The notes under the pieces: model-generated
Told to the model about the DNA's origin: nothing
The model's input: the letters and a program-made list of their open reading frames with translations, nothing else
Database searches by the model: none
Shown: positions 12,201 to 21,914 of the stretch, piece by piece
Layout of the letters: each line of letters begins with the position of its first letter
Numbering within the stretch: position 1 is the stretch's first letter
DNA from: Tribonema minus
Taxonomy: Eukaryota; Sar; Xanthophyceae; Tribonematales; Tribonemataceae
NCBI GenBank assembly: GCA_017506865.1
Contig: JAFCMP010000346.1
Span: 434,001-498,000, forward strand
DNA: 64,000 nucleotides
Direction of reading: 5' to 3'
Made by a program: the position numbers and the translations under genes

Positions 12201-15200
12201 ATGAACGTCGCGAGGTGCGCGAGCCACGGCGCCGCGCCCATGCCGCCGGCGCTGCTGATCTCCTTGCCCGCGCGCGCGATGCGGCGCACGAGCAGCCACG
12301 ACAGCACGTCGTACGTGAGCTCCGACAGGTCGCGCACGGCGTCGACCAGGATCGGCACGAGGTTGTCAAAGCGCTCCAGCTGGTGCAGCGCGGTGTCGAC
12401 CTGGAGGGGGTTGGCGTGCGTTAGCTTGGCCAGGTGCGCGGGCCCGAACTGGGACTCGGTGGTGCGGGTGACGCGCCTGGGGGGAGGGGGGAGGGGGGGG
12501 GGTAAGTATGTGGGCGAGGGAGGGGGGGGGGGGGGGGAATAGGAGGGCGGGGGGGGGGGGGGTTGTATGGCGGTTGACATAGATTGACCTGACGTGGGAA
12601 TCAAGCAAAGTATGCATAGTCAGTGAGCAATGTGGAACTACTCAAAGGCAAGTAATTAGTGCACGGTACATGAGGGTGGCACTGCGCGTGCCAGCGCCTC
12701 AGGCCTGCGCGTCGCTGTGCAAAGTGCGGTTGTACGTGGTAGCTTCGCAGCACTAACGATCAGCTTGCGCTTTGAGCAGAAAGTGATCTGCGACTGTTTG
12801 GGCTGCTGATGGTCCCAGAAAGTTTGTCCTTGAGGTATGCAAGGACAAAGTTCACGGGTAGCCAGAGCAGAAGACTCATGATGCAGAGACTGCCGCCGTG
12901 GCGTCCGCGGCCGCATGCATTGTGCACCGAAACAAGCACTGCGCAGGGCATCGCGTCTGCCAACCGCGATTCCGTACATCGCCGCAGGCACAGATGAGAG
13001 TCCAAAGTTACTGTCCAGTTGTTGTTGGAAGGATGTGCTCCAGGGCAGTACGTACTTAGCGTATGTCTTCATGTCGCTCTCGGCGAGCGCCTCCGCAGCG
13101 CGCAGTCGCACCGGCCGCTCGTCCGCACCCTTAGCCGCGTCAGCGCTCCACTGGGCGTACAGCTCGTACCTGCGAGCGTGCACACGCGAGTGATCGGCGG
13201 GGGACAGGGGGTGGGGGATTAGGGGGAGACGAAGGGGGGTGAGGGGGCAGGGGGGTGAGGGGGCAGATGCTTCAATCAAATGACTGCTGCTGTAACCTAA
13301 ATGAGCACTACGGTGCACTAAACAGCCGCGGCGTCAGCGCTCCACTGGGCGTAGAGCTCGTACCTGAGAGTATGCGTGCGCGAGCAAGCGAGGGGGGTGG
13401 GGGGTGGGGGTTGGGGGGACCGGGGGGTGGGGAGGAAGGGGGGGGGGGGGGCAGATGCTGCAATTAAACGACTGCTGCCGTGACCTGGATGAGCACTGCG
13501 GTGCACTGACAACCCTTGATTGCATCAGCGTTCCACTGGGCGTACAGCTCGTACCTGAGAGAGTGCGTGTGCGGGCGAGCAGCATGGGGATGGAGGGTGG
13601 GGGATGGGGGGGGGAAGATGCTACAAACAAACGACTGCCGCTGCCTGGATGAGCAGTGCGGTGCACTAAACCAGCCCTTGATTGTGGCAGAGCTCGACTG
13701 GACATAGAGCCAAGGGCGTGCGCGCACGTGAGCAGGGGAATGCAACAGACAATACTTACTTTGAACTTGAAGTTGCAGTATTAGATTTGTTGTTTGAAAT
13801 GCCTCTTGACCTGCATGCGATGACCTAGTGTGCTCGATCAACGCTGATGCGACAGGGCAGTTCGTCGCCGCATGAGTGTGGGAATTGCCGTCTGCAAAGC
13901 CATGAATGGCAGAATGACCAGTTAGCACCCCTTCGCAGTATCGGTGCCATACAGCGCACGCATTGTACATAGCTGAGCAGGCGTGGCACTCTCAACAAAC
14001 AGCCATCACACACTGCGATACTACTGGACAACAGTCGTCAGCTCTTCCTCACAGGCTTGCCAGCAGCTAGCAATGTGTATGCAGCGCAGCGTGGACGCGA
14101 AGCCGCAACGAGCAGGCGCAACGCCATGGCGCAATGACACACAGCGGTCCTACCAAGCGCATGTTTATATTATGTACATGTAGTATACATGTATACTTCA
14201 AGATGTGTGCATTGTATGTATGTGAGCGCATGAACACAGACGCACCAGCCAACCCTAACCCCAACCCTAACTCGAAACCACGCACCTCTCCTCGTACGAC
14301 AGCGTGCGCAGCACGTCCCACACCTCCAGCGACGCCGCCGCGTTGTAGTGCTGCAGCTGCAGCGCCGGCAGCACACGCACGCGCACAATCTCCACAATCC
14401 GCCGCCGCAGCGCCGCCGCCGCCTCCCCCTCCCCGCCGCCGCCGCCGCCGCCGCCACTGTGGTGCGCTGTCTCCGCCATCACCGCCGCCATCACGCGGCA
14501 CAGCTTGGCGAACAGCGCCGCGTCATCAGCAAGGCCCAGACCGAGCGCTTCCAGCACAGTGTCCAAAAGCTCCGCACGCTCCAGATCGAACGCCGCCGCC
14601 GACGGCGCCGCCGCCGCTGCCGCCGCGAGCTCCTCCCCCGCCGCCGCTGCCGCCGCCGCGCCGGCGGTTACGGCGGTTACGGGCGCCTCCTGAGCGCTGT
14701 CGTCGCTGGGCGCGAACAGGTCCGCGTCCTCCCACCAGTTGAGCTCCACCTGGCGGAAGTCCTCGGCTTCGCCCTCCTCGCGCGTCGGCGATGGTGCCGC
14801 TGCGTGGCCGTTATGCGCCGTCAGCGCCGCTGTTGCCGCCGCCGCCGTCAACGCGGTGCTGCTGGTGGCAGCGGTGAGGGAAACCGGTCGCGCAGCGGCG
14901 GTTCCGCCATACGTGGGTCAGTCGCCGGAATACTTGTACTGCTGGCGGCGGCGCGGAGAGAGTCAGCTGGTTGCGCGGTGGCAGACAACCACACCCGGCT
15001 GAGTCATCAGGATGCGTATGCTTTGGGTGCTTGTGGCTTCTGTCGCGCGTAGGCAGGGCCGCATCAAGTCCGATTCGCTGCCGTCAGGGCAGTGCAGGTT
15101 GAAGTGGAACTGCCAGCCCATGATGAAGTTGAAGTTGAAGCTGTAGTTGATTTGCGGAGCAAGCTCGGGCCATCATGCTGTACAACAGGCACCTCAATCG

Positions 15201-18200
15201 ACGCAAGCGGTGGTGACTACGGGCAGATGTGACTGCGGGGTTATTGTGGCATGGCTCAACCTCGTGCACCACGGTGCACCTACTGCACAGCTGTCGGCAT
15301 TGTACTATCAGCCCTTGAACACTGCGAATGCCCCACAAACGACGTCTACACTGCAGTGACTACTACCACACAACGTGATCTGATGGCGCCACCATCGCTT
15401 CATGACCGCAGGAGCCCACATATGCGGCAGCGGCGGCGGCATCGCGGTGGCGCTGCGGCAGTGGCGTCTCGGCAGCGGCAACGCAACTACAGTCGCCTTA
15501 CGAGCGGGGCGGGTCGCGAGCAAAAGAGGAAGAGTTGCCGACAACGTGCACAAGGAGAACCTCCACCCTGGCTGTGACTACACCGCCATGGGAGGCGTGC
15601 AGCATCATGTCAGCGTGCGCACCGCGCGTGCGCAGACGCAGCCATCCCAGTGTGCAGCGCGGCTGCCTCGCCGCTGGTGCGCCTGTCACTCCCGCAGTAC
15701 GTGCTCGGCGGCGAGCATGGAAGGCATCTCGCCGAAAGGAGTCCTTCCGTCAAACCGCTCGGCAGCACCTGCAGCTGCGGCGGCGCAGTCGCCAATGGAG
15801 CCCCGGCGCGCATGGGAGCTGCCCATACAGGCGGGCGCCAACGTGGTGGCCGCATGGCACGTCAGCGCCGCCTTTGCCACCGTGTCTATGCCCCCAGTCT
15901 CTCGCACTACTGGAAGACTCTCGCCACGCAGCACATGCAGCACATGCTTGATGAAGCACGCGTTTCAAGCAAGCGCGTTGTGCGTGTGCCAGCCGCAGCG
16001 GCGGCGGCAGCGGCGGCGGCGCGGACAACTGGAGCACAACAGGAGGTCGGCCGCGCCTCCTGCAGGCGCCGCCGGTGCAGCGCTGCCTCTGCCGCCGCCA
16101 TCTACCACACCCGCCCGCCATCGCGACCACACCACAAAGCCGGAGAGCACTCACGTTGCGGCGGCGGCGCCGGCGCCGGCGGCGGCGCCAATAAAGTCCA
16201 GCCGCGCGGGGTCGTCGGCGTACGCCGGCGCCAGTATCCGATGTGCGGCACGGCTCAGCGCCGCCTTGGCCGCAGGGAAGCGCGCCGCGTCCGCGCCCGC
16301 CTCCGCGAACTTCAACACCAGCGCCCCCACCACCCCCCACAGCTCCATCTTCACCGCCGTCGCCAGCAGCCCCACCACCTGGCTCTCCGCCTCCGCCGCC
16401 GCCGCCGCCGCCGCCGCCGCCTCCTCGAGCGGGCCGGAGGTGCGGCCGGATGCCGCGGCGGCAGCGGCGGCTTTTCTGACGCGCTCGGCGGCGGCGGCGT
16501 GCTGCGCGGCCGGCAGCGCCTGCTCGTACGTGAGCGACGGGGTCTTGGCCATGTCCTGGCGGGCAAACATCGTGCGTGAATGGACATGCGAGATTGTTGA
16601 AGTAGCTGCATGGGATGACGGGTGAGGCGCGTGCCGAAGTGAGCGGCTGCGCGCGCGCCAGCGAGCGGCGCACCGCCCATGGGCACGTCCGTCCTGGCGA
16701 GATGTTTGAAGTTGACCCGAGGCAGGGGCGCCGCGGGAACACATGTCGCGCATCGATTAGGGATAATGCATATATACACGATTCGCTGCGGAGTGAGTCT
16801 TGGCCATGATGCTGTACTGCACTCTGGTCACAGAGAAGCTCAGCACTATTGCACTCCTGCACTCCTGATGAGCCATGCATCTGGCGGAATGCGCCGCAGT
16901 TGCAGCACATACTGCGCTGCCCCCATAGAGCATTGCACTGGCGAAGGAGCTCGCACCGGGCTCAAATGTTGCCAGCATGGTGCTGGTCGCAATGACAGCA
17001 TCATACTTGCTTCTGCGCAACTGTGAAGCATCATCAACAAACACGGATCCGCCTCGCGAGCAAGGTGCCGGCGCACGTGCAAGCATCCGACAGTCCCCGA
17101 TGCCCGCTCAGTGCCCGCCCTCCTGCACTCGCTCAGACAGCGCCGAGGGAGTGAAACAGTCAGTGCCAAAGCGCCAGCACCCGCGCCGCCTGCCCCTAGT
17201 GCTCAGCACACCCACATAACCCCTTGCAGCAACGCCGCGCTCGCTCGCCCGCTACGTACCTCGCGCACGCGCCTGTCGACGTCGCTCTGCTGCGCGGCGA
17301 GCGCCGGCAGCGGCGGCTCCAGGTACGCCAGCAGCGCGTCCAGCGGCAGCAGATCCGCCTCTATCAGCATCGCCGCCATCGTGTATAGCGTCTCGGGCGT
17401 GACCGTATGCCGCGCGCCGCCGCCGCCGCGCGCCGCCGCCGCCAGCAGCCTGTCCCTGACCACCGGCCGCCGGTAGTGCTCGAACTTGAAGCCGACGAGG
17501 TGCGGCAGCGCCGCCGGGTTGAACTCGGCGGGCAGCAGCGCGAGCAGCGGCGCCGCATCGGGGTGCGCCTCCACTGCGTTCAGCAGCTGATCGTAGCAGC
17601 GGTTCGGATCGAGGTCGAAGTGGCCCACGTACGCGAGCGCCTTGCGCCGCAGCGCCGCCGCCGCCGCCGCCGCGTCAGCGCTCCGCCCGCTGCCGCCGCC
17701 GCGCTGCGCGGCTGCCGCGCCACCGCTGCTGCTGCCGCCGTCGGCGAACAGGTCTATGAGCTTGGCGTACCCCTCCGGCTCCTCGCGGAACAGGTTGAAC
17801 TTGTTCTGGCGGTAGACGAGGGTGGTGAAGCGCTTGGTCATGGCGCGGATGTACTCGTGCGCGGAGGTGAGCAGGCCCGCTTTCTGAGGGGGGGGTGCGG
17901 AGCGGGGGGGGGGGCAGGGGGGAGGGGGAGGGGCGGCTCAGCGGTGGCGGCGGCGGCGACGCGTGGCGGTCCGATGGGACGCCACGTTGGATCGCCTCGT
18001 CGTCACTCTCTCACGCATGAGGACAGCGTTAATGCCATGAAGGGGGTGGGGGGGGGGGTGCCGCACCTGCAGCAGAGGCCCGTCCAGGATGGACTTGAGG
18101 GTCTTGGAGGAGATGACGTTGTCGGCGAGGTCCTTGACAAACTCTCCCAGGGTCTTCCACTCGTCGTTGTTGTCGATGTCCTGCGTCTGCAGGTCCTGGC

Positions 18201-18531
18201 TCACGCCGTATAGCACATCCGCCAGGGCCACCGCCAGGGGCCCATCGGTGTTCGCTGGCCTCAGTACCGTGTCCAAGAACTCCACCATGGGGGCACGCTC
18301 CAGGTAGCCATTCACCACACGCCAGCAGGCCTCGTTTAAGAGGATCTTCAGGGGCGGCACCAGGCTCGACACGCTATGTTTCTTGGCGTGTGCTACGCCT
18401 GCTGTGGGATGGGTGTTGAATTTGGTGACTGCATCTTCGAATGCCTTGCGGATGACCTCGGGGACCCCTTTGGTCCTGCGCCAGTCTTGAATGCTCTTCT
18501 CCGTCAGGACGGCATACTCGCCAGGCCCCAT
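1..18531 (-). CDS. THOC2: THO complex subunit 2 (THOC2), 3' end beyond left edge
   Basis: THOC2 is the large scaffold of the nuclear THO/TREX complex, which couples transcription to mRNA export. Exons from the N terminus: 18531-18067, 17883-17260, 16555-16155, 14858-14286, 13169-13056, 12476-12182, 11844-11689, 10087-9915, 9509-9323, 7788-7640, 5769-5580, 5101-4985, 3498-3199, 2203-1958, 1391-1295 and 64 to beyond position 1. Adjacent exons keep phase except between 3199 and 2203. Family landmarks in order: QNKFNLFREEPEGYAKLIDL, FDLDPNRCYDQLLNAVE, YELYAQW, AKLTHANPLQVDTAL followed by ERFDNLVPILVDAVRDL and LTYDVLSW, LYLLFWSLRLYDVHLPKAEY, and IKCGHLALKNIVKVFPWR. These parallel the human protein along its length. 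The start at 18531 is the first ATG; no plausible upstream exon was seen. About 1,380 codons are visible. Ala-rich stretches (exons 2-4) are insertions relative to animals. An exon is probably missing from the model between 2204 and 3198. Confidence 0.9.
489..1176 (-). repeat. Three copies of THOC2 exon-15 donor edge
   Basis: The 3' end of the exon at 1391-1295, with its donor, recurs at about 489-540, 944-1005 and 1119-1176. All copies have the same orientation and lie downstream of the real donor inside the intron. The nearest copy keeps the GTAAG donor; the others have diverged. Confidence 0.75.
685..874 (+). pseudogene. Decayed copy of an unnamed small-ORF element (copy 1)
   Basis: This lies antisense inside the last visible THOC2 intron. 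It starts with an ATG at 685 coding for MAESRGG, continues with an acidic stretch and MPFG, loses frame after a run of 11 G, and ends in another frame with NHLGFFAP and a stop at 857-859. An AATAAA follows at 869-874. The start, the acidic-MPFG stretch and the NHLGFFAP end match the intact ORF at 52333-52506. I do not recognise the family. It could be a mobile or retro-copied gene fragment. Confidence 0.5.
1783..1872 (-). repeat. Copy of THOC2 exon-14 donor edge
   Basis: A copy of about 85 bp of the end of exon 2203-1958 and its GTGC donor. It lies directly downstream in the intron and is highly similar to the true edge at 1953-2040. Confidence 0.8.
2290..2372 (-). repeat. Copy of THOC2 exon-14 acceptor edge
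   Basis: This matches the 5' end of exon 2203-1958 and its upstream acceptor, including the flanking G-rich (C-rich on transcript) tract. Long G runs at 2224-2300 and 2371-2412 flank it. Confidence 0.65.
2373..3198 (-). other. THOC2 intronic stretch likely hiding an unrecognised exon
   Basis: Exon 3498-3199 ends in phase 0, but the next recognised exon (2203-1958) needs two preceding bases. The human alignment also lacks about 90 residues here. A donor-side copy of exon 3498-3199 lies at 3086-3150. I could not pick out the missing exon. An open stretch on the minus strand at about 2630-2760 has no clear family similarity. Confidence 0.45.
3590..4022 (-). repeat. Two decayed copies of THOC2 exon-13 acceptor edge
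   Basis: The sequence around the acceptor of exon 3498-3199 recurs at about 3600-3665 and 3950-4020. Each copy keeps the stretch that pairs GATGTGCTTGAG-like exon sequence with CAGCTGC at the junction. Deletions interrupt both. Confidence 0.6.
4485..4984 (-). repeat. Minisatellite of reiterated 5' splice sites (exon-12 donor edge)
   Basis: Seven decayed units of about 68-83 bp lie directly downstream of the true end of exon 5101-4985. Each is built from the last 30 or so exon bases plus the start of the intron. On the minus strand five units keep CAG|GTACAG-like donor sequence. The landmark GATGAGC (plus strand) recurs near 4562, 4630, 4700, 4769, 4840 and 4909, then at the true edge near 4991. 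A more diverged unit sits near 4491. Confidence 0.85.
5385..6110 (-). repeat. Copies of both edges of THOC2 exon 11
   Basis: A donor-side copy of exon 5769-5580 lies at about 5389-5500, downstream. Two acceptor-side copies lie at about 5860-5900 and 6035-6100, upstream, with a further piece of the exon body at 5965-6025. The true exon sits between them. Confidence 0.7.
6685..7594. mobile_element. Non-autonomous hAT-like DNA transposon (MITE)
   Basis: A 910-bp element inside the intron between THOC2 exons 10 and 11. The ends are 18-bp terminal inverted repeats with one mismatch: CAGACATTGCTGATTTAT on the left, and CAGACATTGCCGATTTAT on the right when read inward. A perfect 8-bp duplication, CGCCCAGG, flanks it at 6677-6684 and 7595-7602. 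Subterminal CGAGTAAA/CGAGTC motifs recur near both ends, and the interior is more AT-rich than its surroundings. No transposase is visible. Eight-bp duplications fit the hAT superfamily; P or Merlin elements are alternatives. Confidence 0.85.
7930..8330 (-). repeat. Three copies of THOC2 exon-10 acceptor edge
   Basis: The first 50 or so bases of exon 7788-7640 with its ACAG acceptor recur at about 7930-7987, 8097-8146 and 8268-8322. All lie upstream in the same orientation with a period near 170 bp. The intronic parts between copies are also related. Confidence 0.85.
8666..9235 (-). repeat. Three copies of THOC2 exon-9 donor edge with CCCTAA spacers
   Basis: The end of exon 9509-9323 and its GTGCG donor recur at about 8800-8840, 8985-9085 and 9148-9235. 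Degenerate CCCTAA/CCCTAG runs (for example 8666-8696, 8917-8950, 9103-9128 and 9245-9280) separate the copies from each other and from the true edge. Confidence 0.85.
10258..10560 (-). repeat. Two copies of THOC2 exon-8 acceptor edge
   Basis: Copies at about 10258-10330 and 10492-10560 of the region around the acceptor of exon 10087-9915. They include the GC-alternating tract just upstream of the AG. Confidence 0.75.
10975..11620 (-). repeat. Four copies of THOC2 exon-7 donor edge
   Basis: The last 60 or so bases of exon 11844-11689, plus the donor and intron start, recur at about 11545-11612, 11365-11447, 11213-11280 and, faintly, 10985-11035. Period about 160-180 bp, all downstream of the true donor. 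The two nearest copies keep an intact GAG|GT-type junction. Confidence 0.85.
12035..12110 (-). repeat. Copy of THOC2 exon-6 donor edge
   Basis: A decayed copy of the end of exon 12476-12182, about 130 bp downstream of the true donor. Confidence 0.7.
13325..13720 (-). repeat. Three copies of THOC2 exon-5 acceptor edge
   Basis: The acceptor and first codons (YELYAQWSADA) of exon 13169-13056 recur at about 13325-13390 and 13515-13575, and more diverged at 13670-13720. C-rich tracts (G-rich on plus) and a conserved intronic block lie between copies. Confidence 0.85.
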
Positions 18532-18966
18532 GGCCTCAGCGCCTGTCTCCAAGGTGATCAAGTGATCCTGCCAAGTCTCAAGCGATCAAGTGACCCTGCC
18601 AGAAAAATGCTTGATGTCCGCGCCTTGAAGAGCTGCTGCGAAGCTCCTGCGACCAGACCGATCTGAGCACCAGCGCCAACTTGCAGAGCGCTTGCTGCAG
18701 TAATACACACACCTTAATAGCTGCTGTTGAGAACCTAGAGACTTGAATGATCTTATTAGAATCAGCATCGCGCAGGAATGGAGCAGTGTGTATGAGGTGC
18801 ATGCATCGCTATTGCTGCAGGTGCTGACACTGAAAGATCGCCGCCGTGTGCAGCAGCTGGCGCGTGCGGCCAGCCGCGGGCCCCGCAGCATCTGAGAAAC
18901 AAAAAAAATAGCCGTGTGCTAGGTTCGTGTGCTGCGAAGTCTGCTGCTTTCCGGGGGGCCTCCGCC
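18532..18966. promoter_or_regulatory. Shared divergent promoter of THOC2 and the ankyrin gene
   Basis: 435 bp separate the two start codons, which face away from each other. A short tandem repeat of a GATCAAGTGAtCCTGCC-like unit lies at 18551-18602 next to the THOC2 start. No TATA box is obvious. Confidence 0.5.
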
Positions 18967-21914
18967 ATGCCGCTGGACACGGAGCTGCACAAGTGTGCCA
19001 ACAAAGGTGAGTTGGCACCGATGGCGAAGGCGCGGGCGGTGTTGGTGTGCGTGCGGGGATTGTGCGCCGGGCAGGTTGAAAAAAGCCGCAAAAGCTTGCA
19101 TCCTTGGTGTATCCTGGGCTTCGGGAGCCGATGATGGCGGTGACATTTTGCTGTTACTACGACGCTCGCGCTTCTATCTCTGAACCACCAGCGAATGGAG
19201 TCACTTCAGCGCGTCCTTGTCTCTGCTGACAATCCATTCATACACTGATTTTGTGGCGCATAATGAAGCAAGCTGGTCGCAGAACGGCCTGCAGCTGCTT
19301 GTGCAGAGCGCTCCCTCATCAACATCATTAGTCGTGCTGCCTCTTAGTTTGATGTTTTCTAAAATAGGGATCATCGTTCTTTCGGGTACCGCAAACCACA
19401 ATATTGCCGAGCCAACAGATTACCATCGCGCATCGCAGCCTCTGTGTCAGCCAAGCAGAAGTGCTCGCAATCACCTGTCCTCTGCACAACCTCTGTCTTT
19501 GCGCTTATCGGCCAGGCGACCTCGCTGGCATCAGGGAGCTGATTGAGACCGATGGCGCAGATGTCAACGCCCTCGGCGCCAACGACAGGACGGCGCTGCA
19601 CAGAGCCGCCGGCGCCGGCCAACTAGAGGTGCTGCAGTACCTGCTGAAGGCCGGCGCGGCGCTGGAGGCGCTCGACCGCTACTCCCGGACACCCCTCTTC
19701 TGGGCAGCGATAGGGGGACAGACGCAGTGCCTGGAGGAGTTGTTGGCGGCGGGCGCCAGCCCCATAGTCTCCACGACAACGGGAACGACGGCGTTTATGG
19801 CGGCGGCGGGGGTTAATAGCCTGGCGACGGTGGAGGCGCTCATAGGCTGGGTGGAGGTGCACCCCGACAAGTACGAGATGAGGGACCTGGTGGGGGGGGT
19901 GGACAATGAGGGGAAGGGCGCGCTGCAGATCGCCAAGGAGGCGGACCCGGCGCTGGCAAAGGCGATCAAGGTCAGCGCTGCTGTTTATTGCATGCACCGC
20001 ATCTGTACAGCTTTCACAAATCGAAGTGCGCAACAAACTTCAAATCAATGTCAAGGGCGCACTGCAGATCGCCAAGGAGGCTGACCCGGTGCTGGCGAAG
20101 GCGATCAAGGTCAGCGCTGTTGCTTTCCACATGCACTGCATCTGTGAAGATTTCAGAGTGGGATGTGCGCAGCAAACTTCAGTCACATTTCAGGAGCAGC
20201 AAGTTGAACGCCCTTTATCCTCGAGTCTTTTGCGAGGTTTTTGGGATGGTCATGCACAGGTGCAGAGAGGAGGTGGAATTTAGTTGGCAAAATGCACAAA
20301 GGTCAGAGTCGGTGCCTGTTTGTAGCGCACCACACTTTGCAAACAGTAGCATAAGAAATGGCACAAATCTAATCCGCAGCTTCAGGCTGTTGGCAGTGCC
20401 CACCACGCGGGGTCGGGGGACGGGGGGGGTCATCAGTATTTGGATTTCTGATGGCGATTGAGCGCGCGCACTGGATTGCAGAGTCGCACACCAATTGCGC
20501 CAACTCAAAGTTCGTCAGTGATTCTCAGCAGGCCACTCTATGAGGGTCAAGCTCTCAACACGATCTTATCATAATGTTTTTACCATGAAATCTGGCCTGC
20601 TTGTGGCCATGAGGCCCGTTTCTCGGAGGCTCAGATTGGCGCACGGCGGTAACGCCAACAGACTTACGAAAGAGTTGTAGCTCGAAGGCGTGTGTACACA
20701 GAAGCTGCATGCGCTGGTGGAACAAACTTCAAATGTAATGGATCATTACTTCAAGTTGTTCACATGTTCCGTGTCGATAGGCAGTTGCATCTTTCGCGCA
20801 GTGCACACCCAGCGGCGGCCACAGCAAATTTGACCTCAGCAGTGGCCAAAGCGGTTCTTGTGCTTTGAGGTGTGTCTTTTATGCTTGTTGTGGTTGGGCC
20901 TGCTCTAACGCGCTGGACCTGACGACGTAGACTGTTGAACTTAGCATGTTGGCGTGGGGGTGGCTGGCTGCATTGATGCCAGGGTACATACCCCCTGAAG
21001 CCTTGGTCGAAAAGGGTTCCTAGGTCCGTGTCTCTGGTCACAGTAATGATCTTGGCAAGGTTTCTGCTTACACCACGCGAGGTCGTCTTACTTTAGCCAT
21101 CAACAGTTGCACTTCATCACATCCCGCAAATCGCCTTTTTGAAGGCTTCGGTGTTACTTTCAGGCAACATAATGTGTGCACTGATGGTGGGTTCCCTCAA
21201 ACCTTGAGATTGCAATTGATGACCGACTTGAATCAGGGGGAGGGCATGGTCAGCATGTGGTTGTATGACTGCATTTGACCGCTTTCAGCGCGACATGCAC
21301 CAGCCACAGTTGTCCTGTCCGACACGATCTCTGGGTAGCCGACCTGCGGGCGTCATGATGACTTCAACTACTCAACCTCAATTACTCAATTTGAACTCGT
21401 GCTCCTCCATCAGGCGCGCGCACCGGACTGCTTCGCCTCCCCGACCCGTGGCCTCAGTGTCCCCAACCTCGGCGGCGTCGTCGGCGCGGGCACAGGCATG
21501 CTGCGACGGTTAGTGGGCTGGCTGCGAGGGCTCTTTGCTGCCGCGCCGCCGCCGGGCGCCAGCGCAACAGCCAGCGGTGACGCAGCAGCAACAGTAGGCG
21601 CGAATGACGTGGCGGCAGCGGCGGCGGCTGCGGAGCCAGCAGCAGGCGCCTCCGCTGCCGCAGCGGGCGGCGCGGGGGCTGCGGCTGCGGATGGCGTGCC
21701 GGCGGATTCCAAAGCAGCAGCGCTCGGCGAAGGACGCGGCGACGCCCCTCCCGCTGCTGCCGCCGCTGCTGCGCAACCAGCCGCCGCCGCCGCTGCGGCG
21801 CAGAGCGCAAAACCTGCGGCGCCGGCGACGGTGGCGGCGGATGACAAAGCCGGCGCGGTGCGCGCCGCCACCGAAGCCGCGCCGCCTGCGGAGGTGAACA
21901 CGGCGCGGGAGTGA
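18967..21914 (+). CDS. Ankyrin-repeat protein with Ala-rich C-terminal tail
   Basis: Three exons (18967-19006, 19516-19970, 21414-21914) join in phase to give 331 residues. Residues 6-36, 37-69, 70-102 and 103-135 are ankyrin-like repeats, with the hallmarks DRTALHRAAGAGQLEVLQYL and SRTPLFWAAIGG. A fifth partial repeat, GALQIAKEAD, closes the exon. The last exon encodes an amphipathic stretch, GMLRRLVGWLRGLF, then a low-complexity Ala/Pro tail. Ankyrin repeats mediate protein binding, so no enzymatic role can be assigned. The short first exon ends AAAG|GTGAG. The last acceptor (ATCAG at 21413) was chosen because it restores phase. No signal peptide is visible. Confidence 0.85.
20053..20195 (+). 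repeat. Copy of ankyrin exon-2 donor edge
   Basis: The last 58 bases of exon 19516-19970, its GTCAGC donor and about 80 bases of intron are repeated once, 139 bp downstream. The copy still translates GALQIAKEADPVLAKAIK and keeps the donor. Confidence 0.9.
20196..21413 (+). other. Rest of ankyrin intron 2
   Basis: About 1.2 kb, more AT-rich than the surroundings. I see no conserved coding sequence. Several TTGAAGT/ACTTCAA motifs occur, including two close to the 3' splice site. Confidence 0.4.

Noticed and set aside
13330-13575. Extra exons encoding YELYAQWSADA in THOC2
   Set aside because: They are decayed acceptor-edge duplicates. Only the copy at 13169-13056 continues in frame to a donor matching the next exon.
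15402-16625. A 407-codon plus-strand open frame opposite THOC2 exon 3 and intron 3
   Set aside because: It is an antisense shadow of a GC-rich coding exon and GC-rich intron. The translation is Ala/Arg/Pro low complexity with no family signature.
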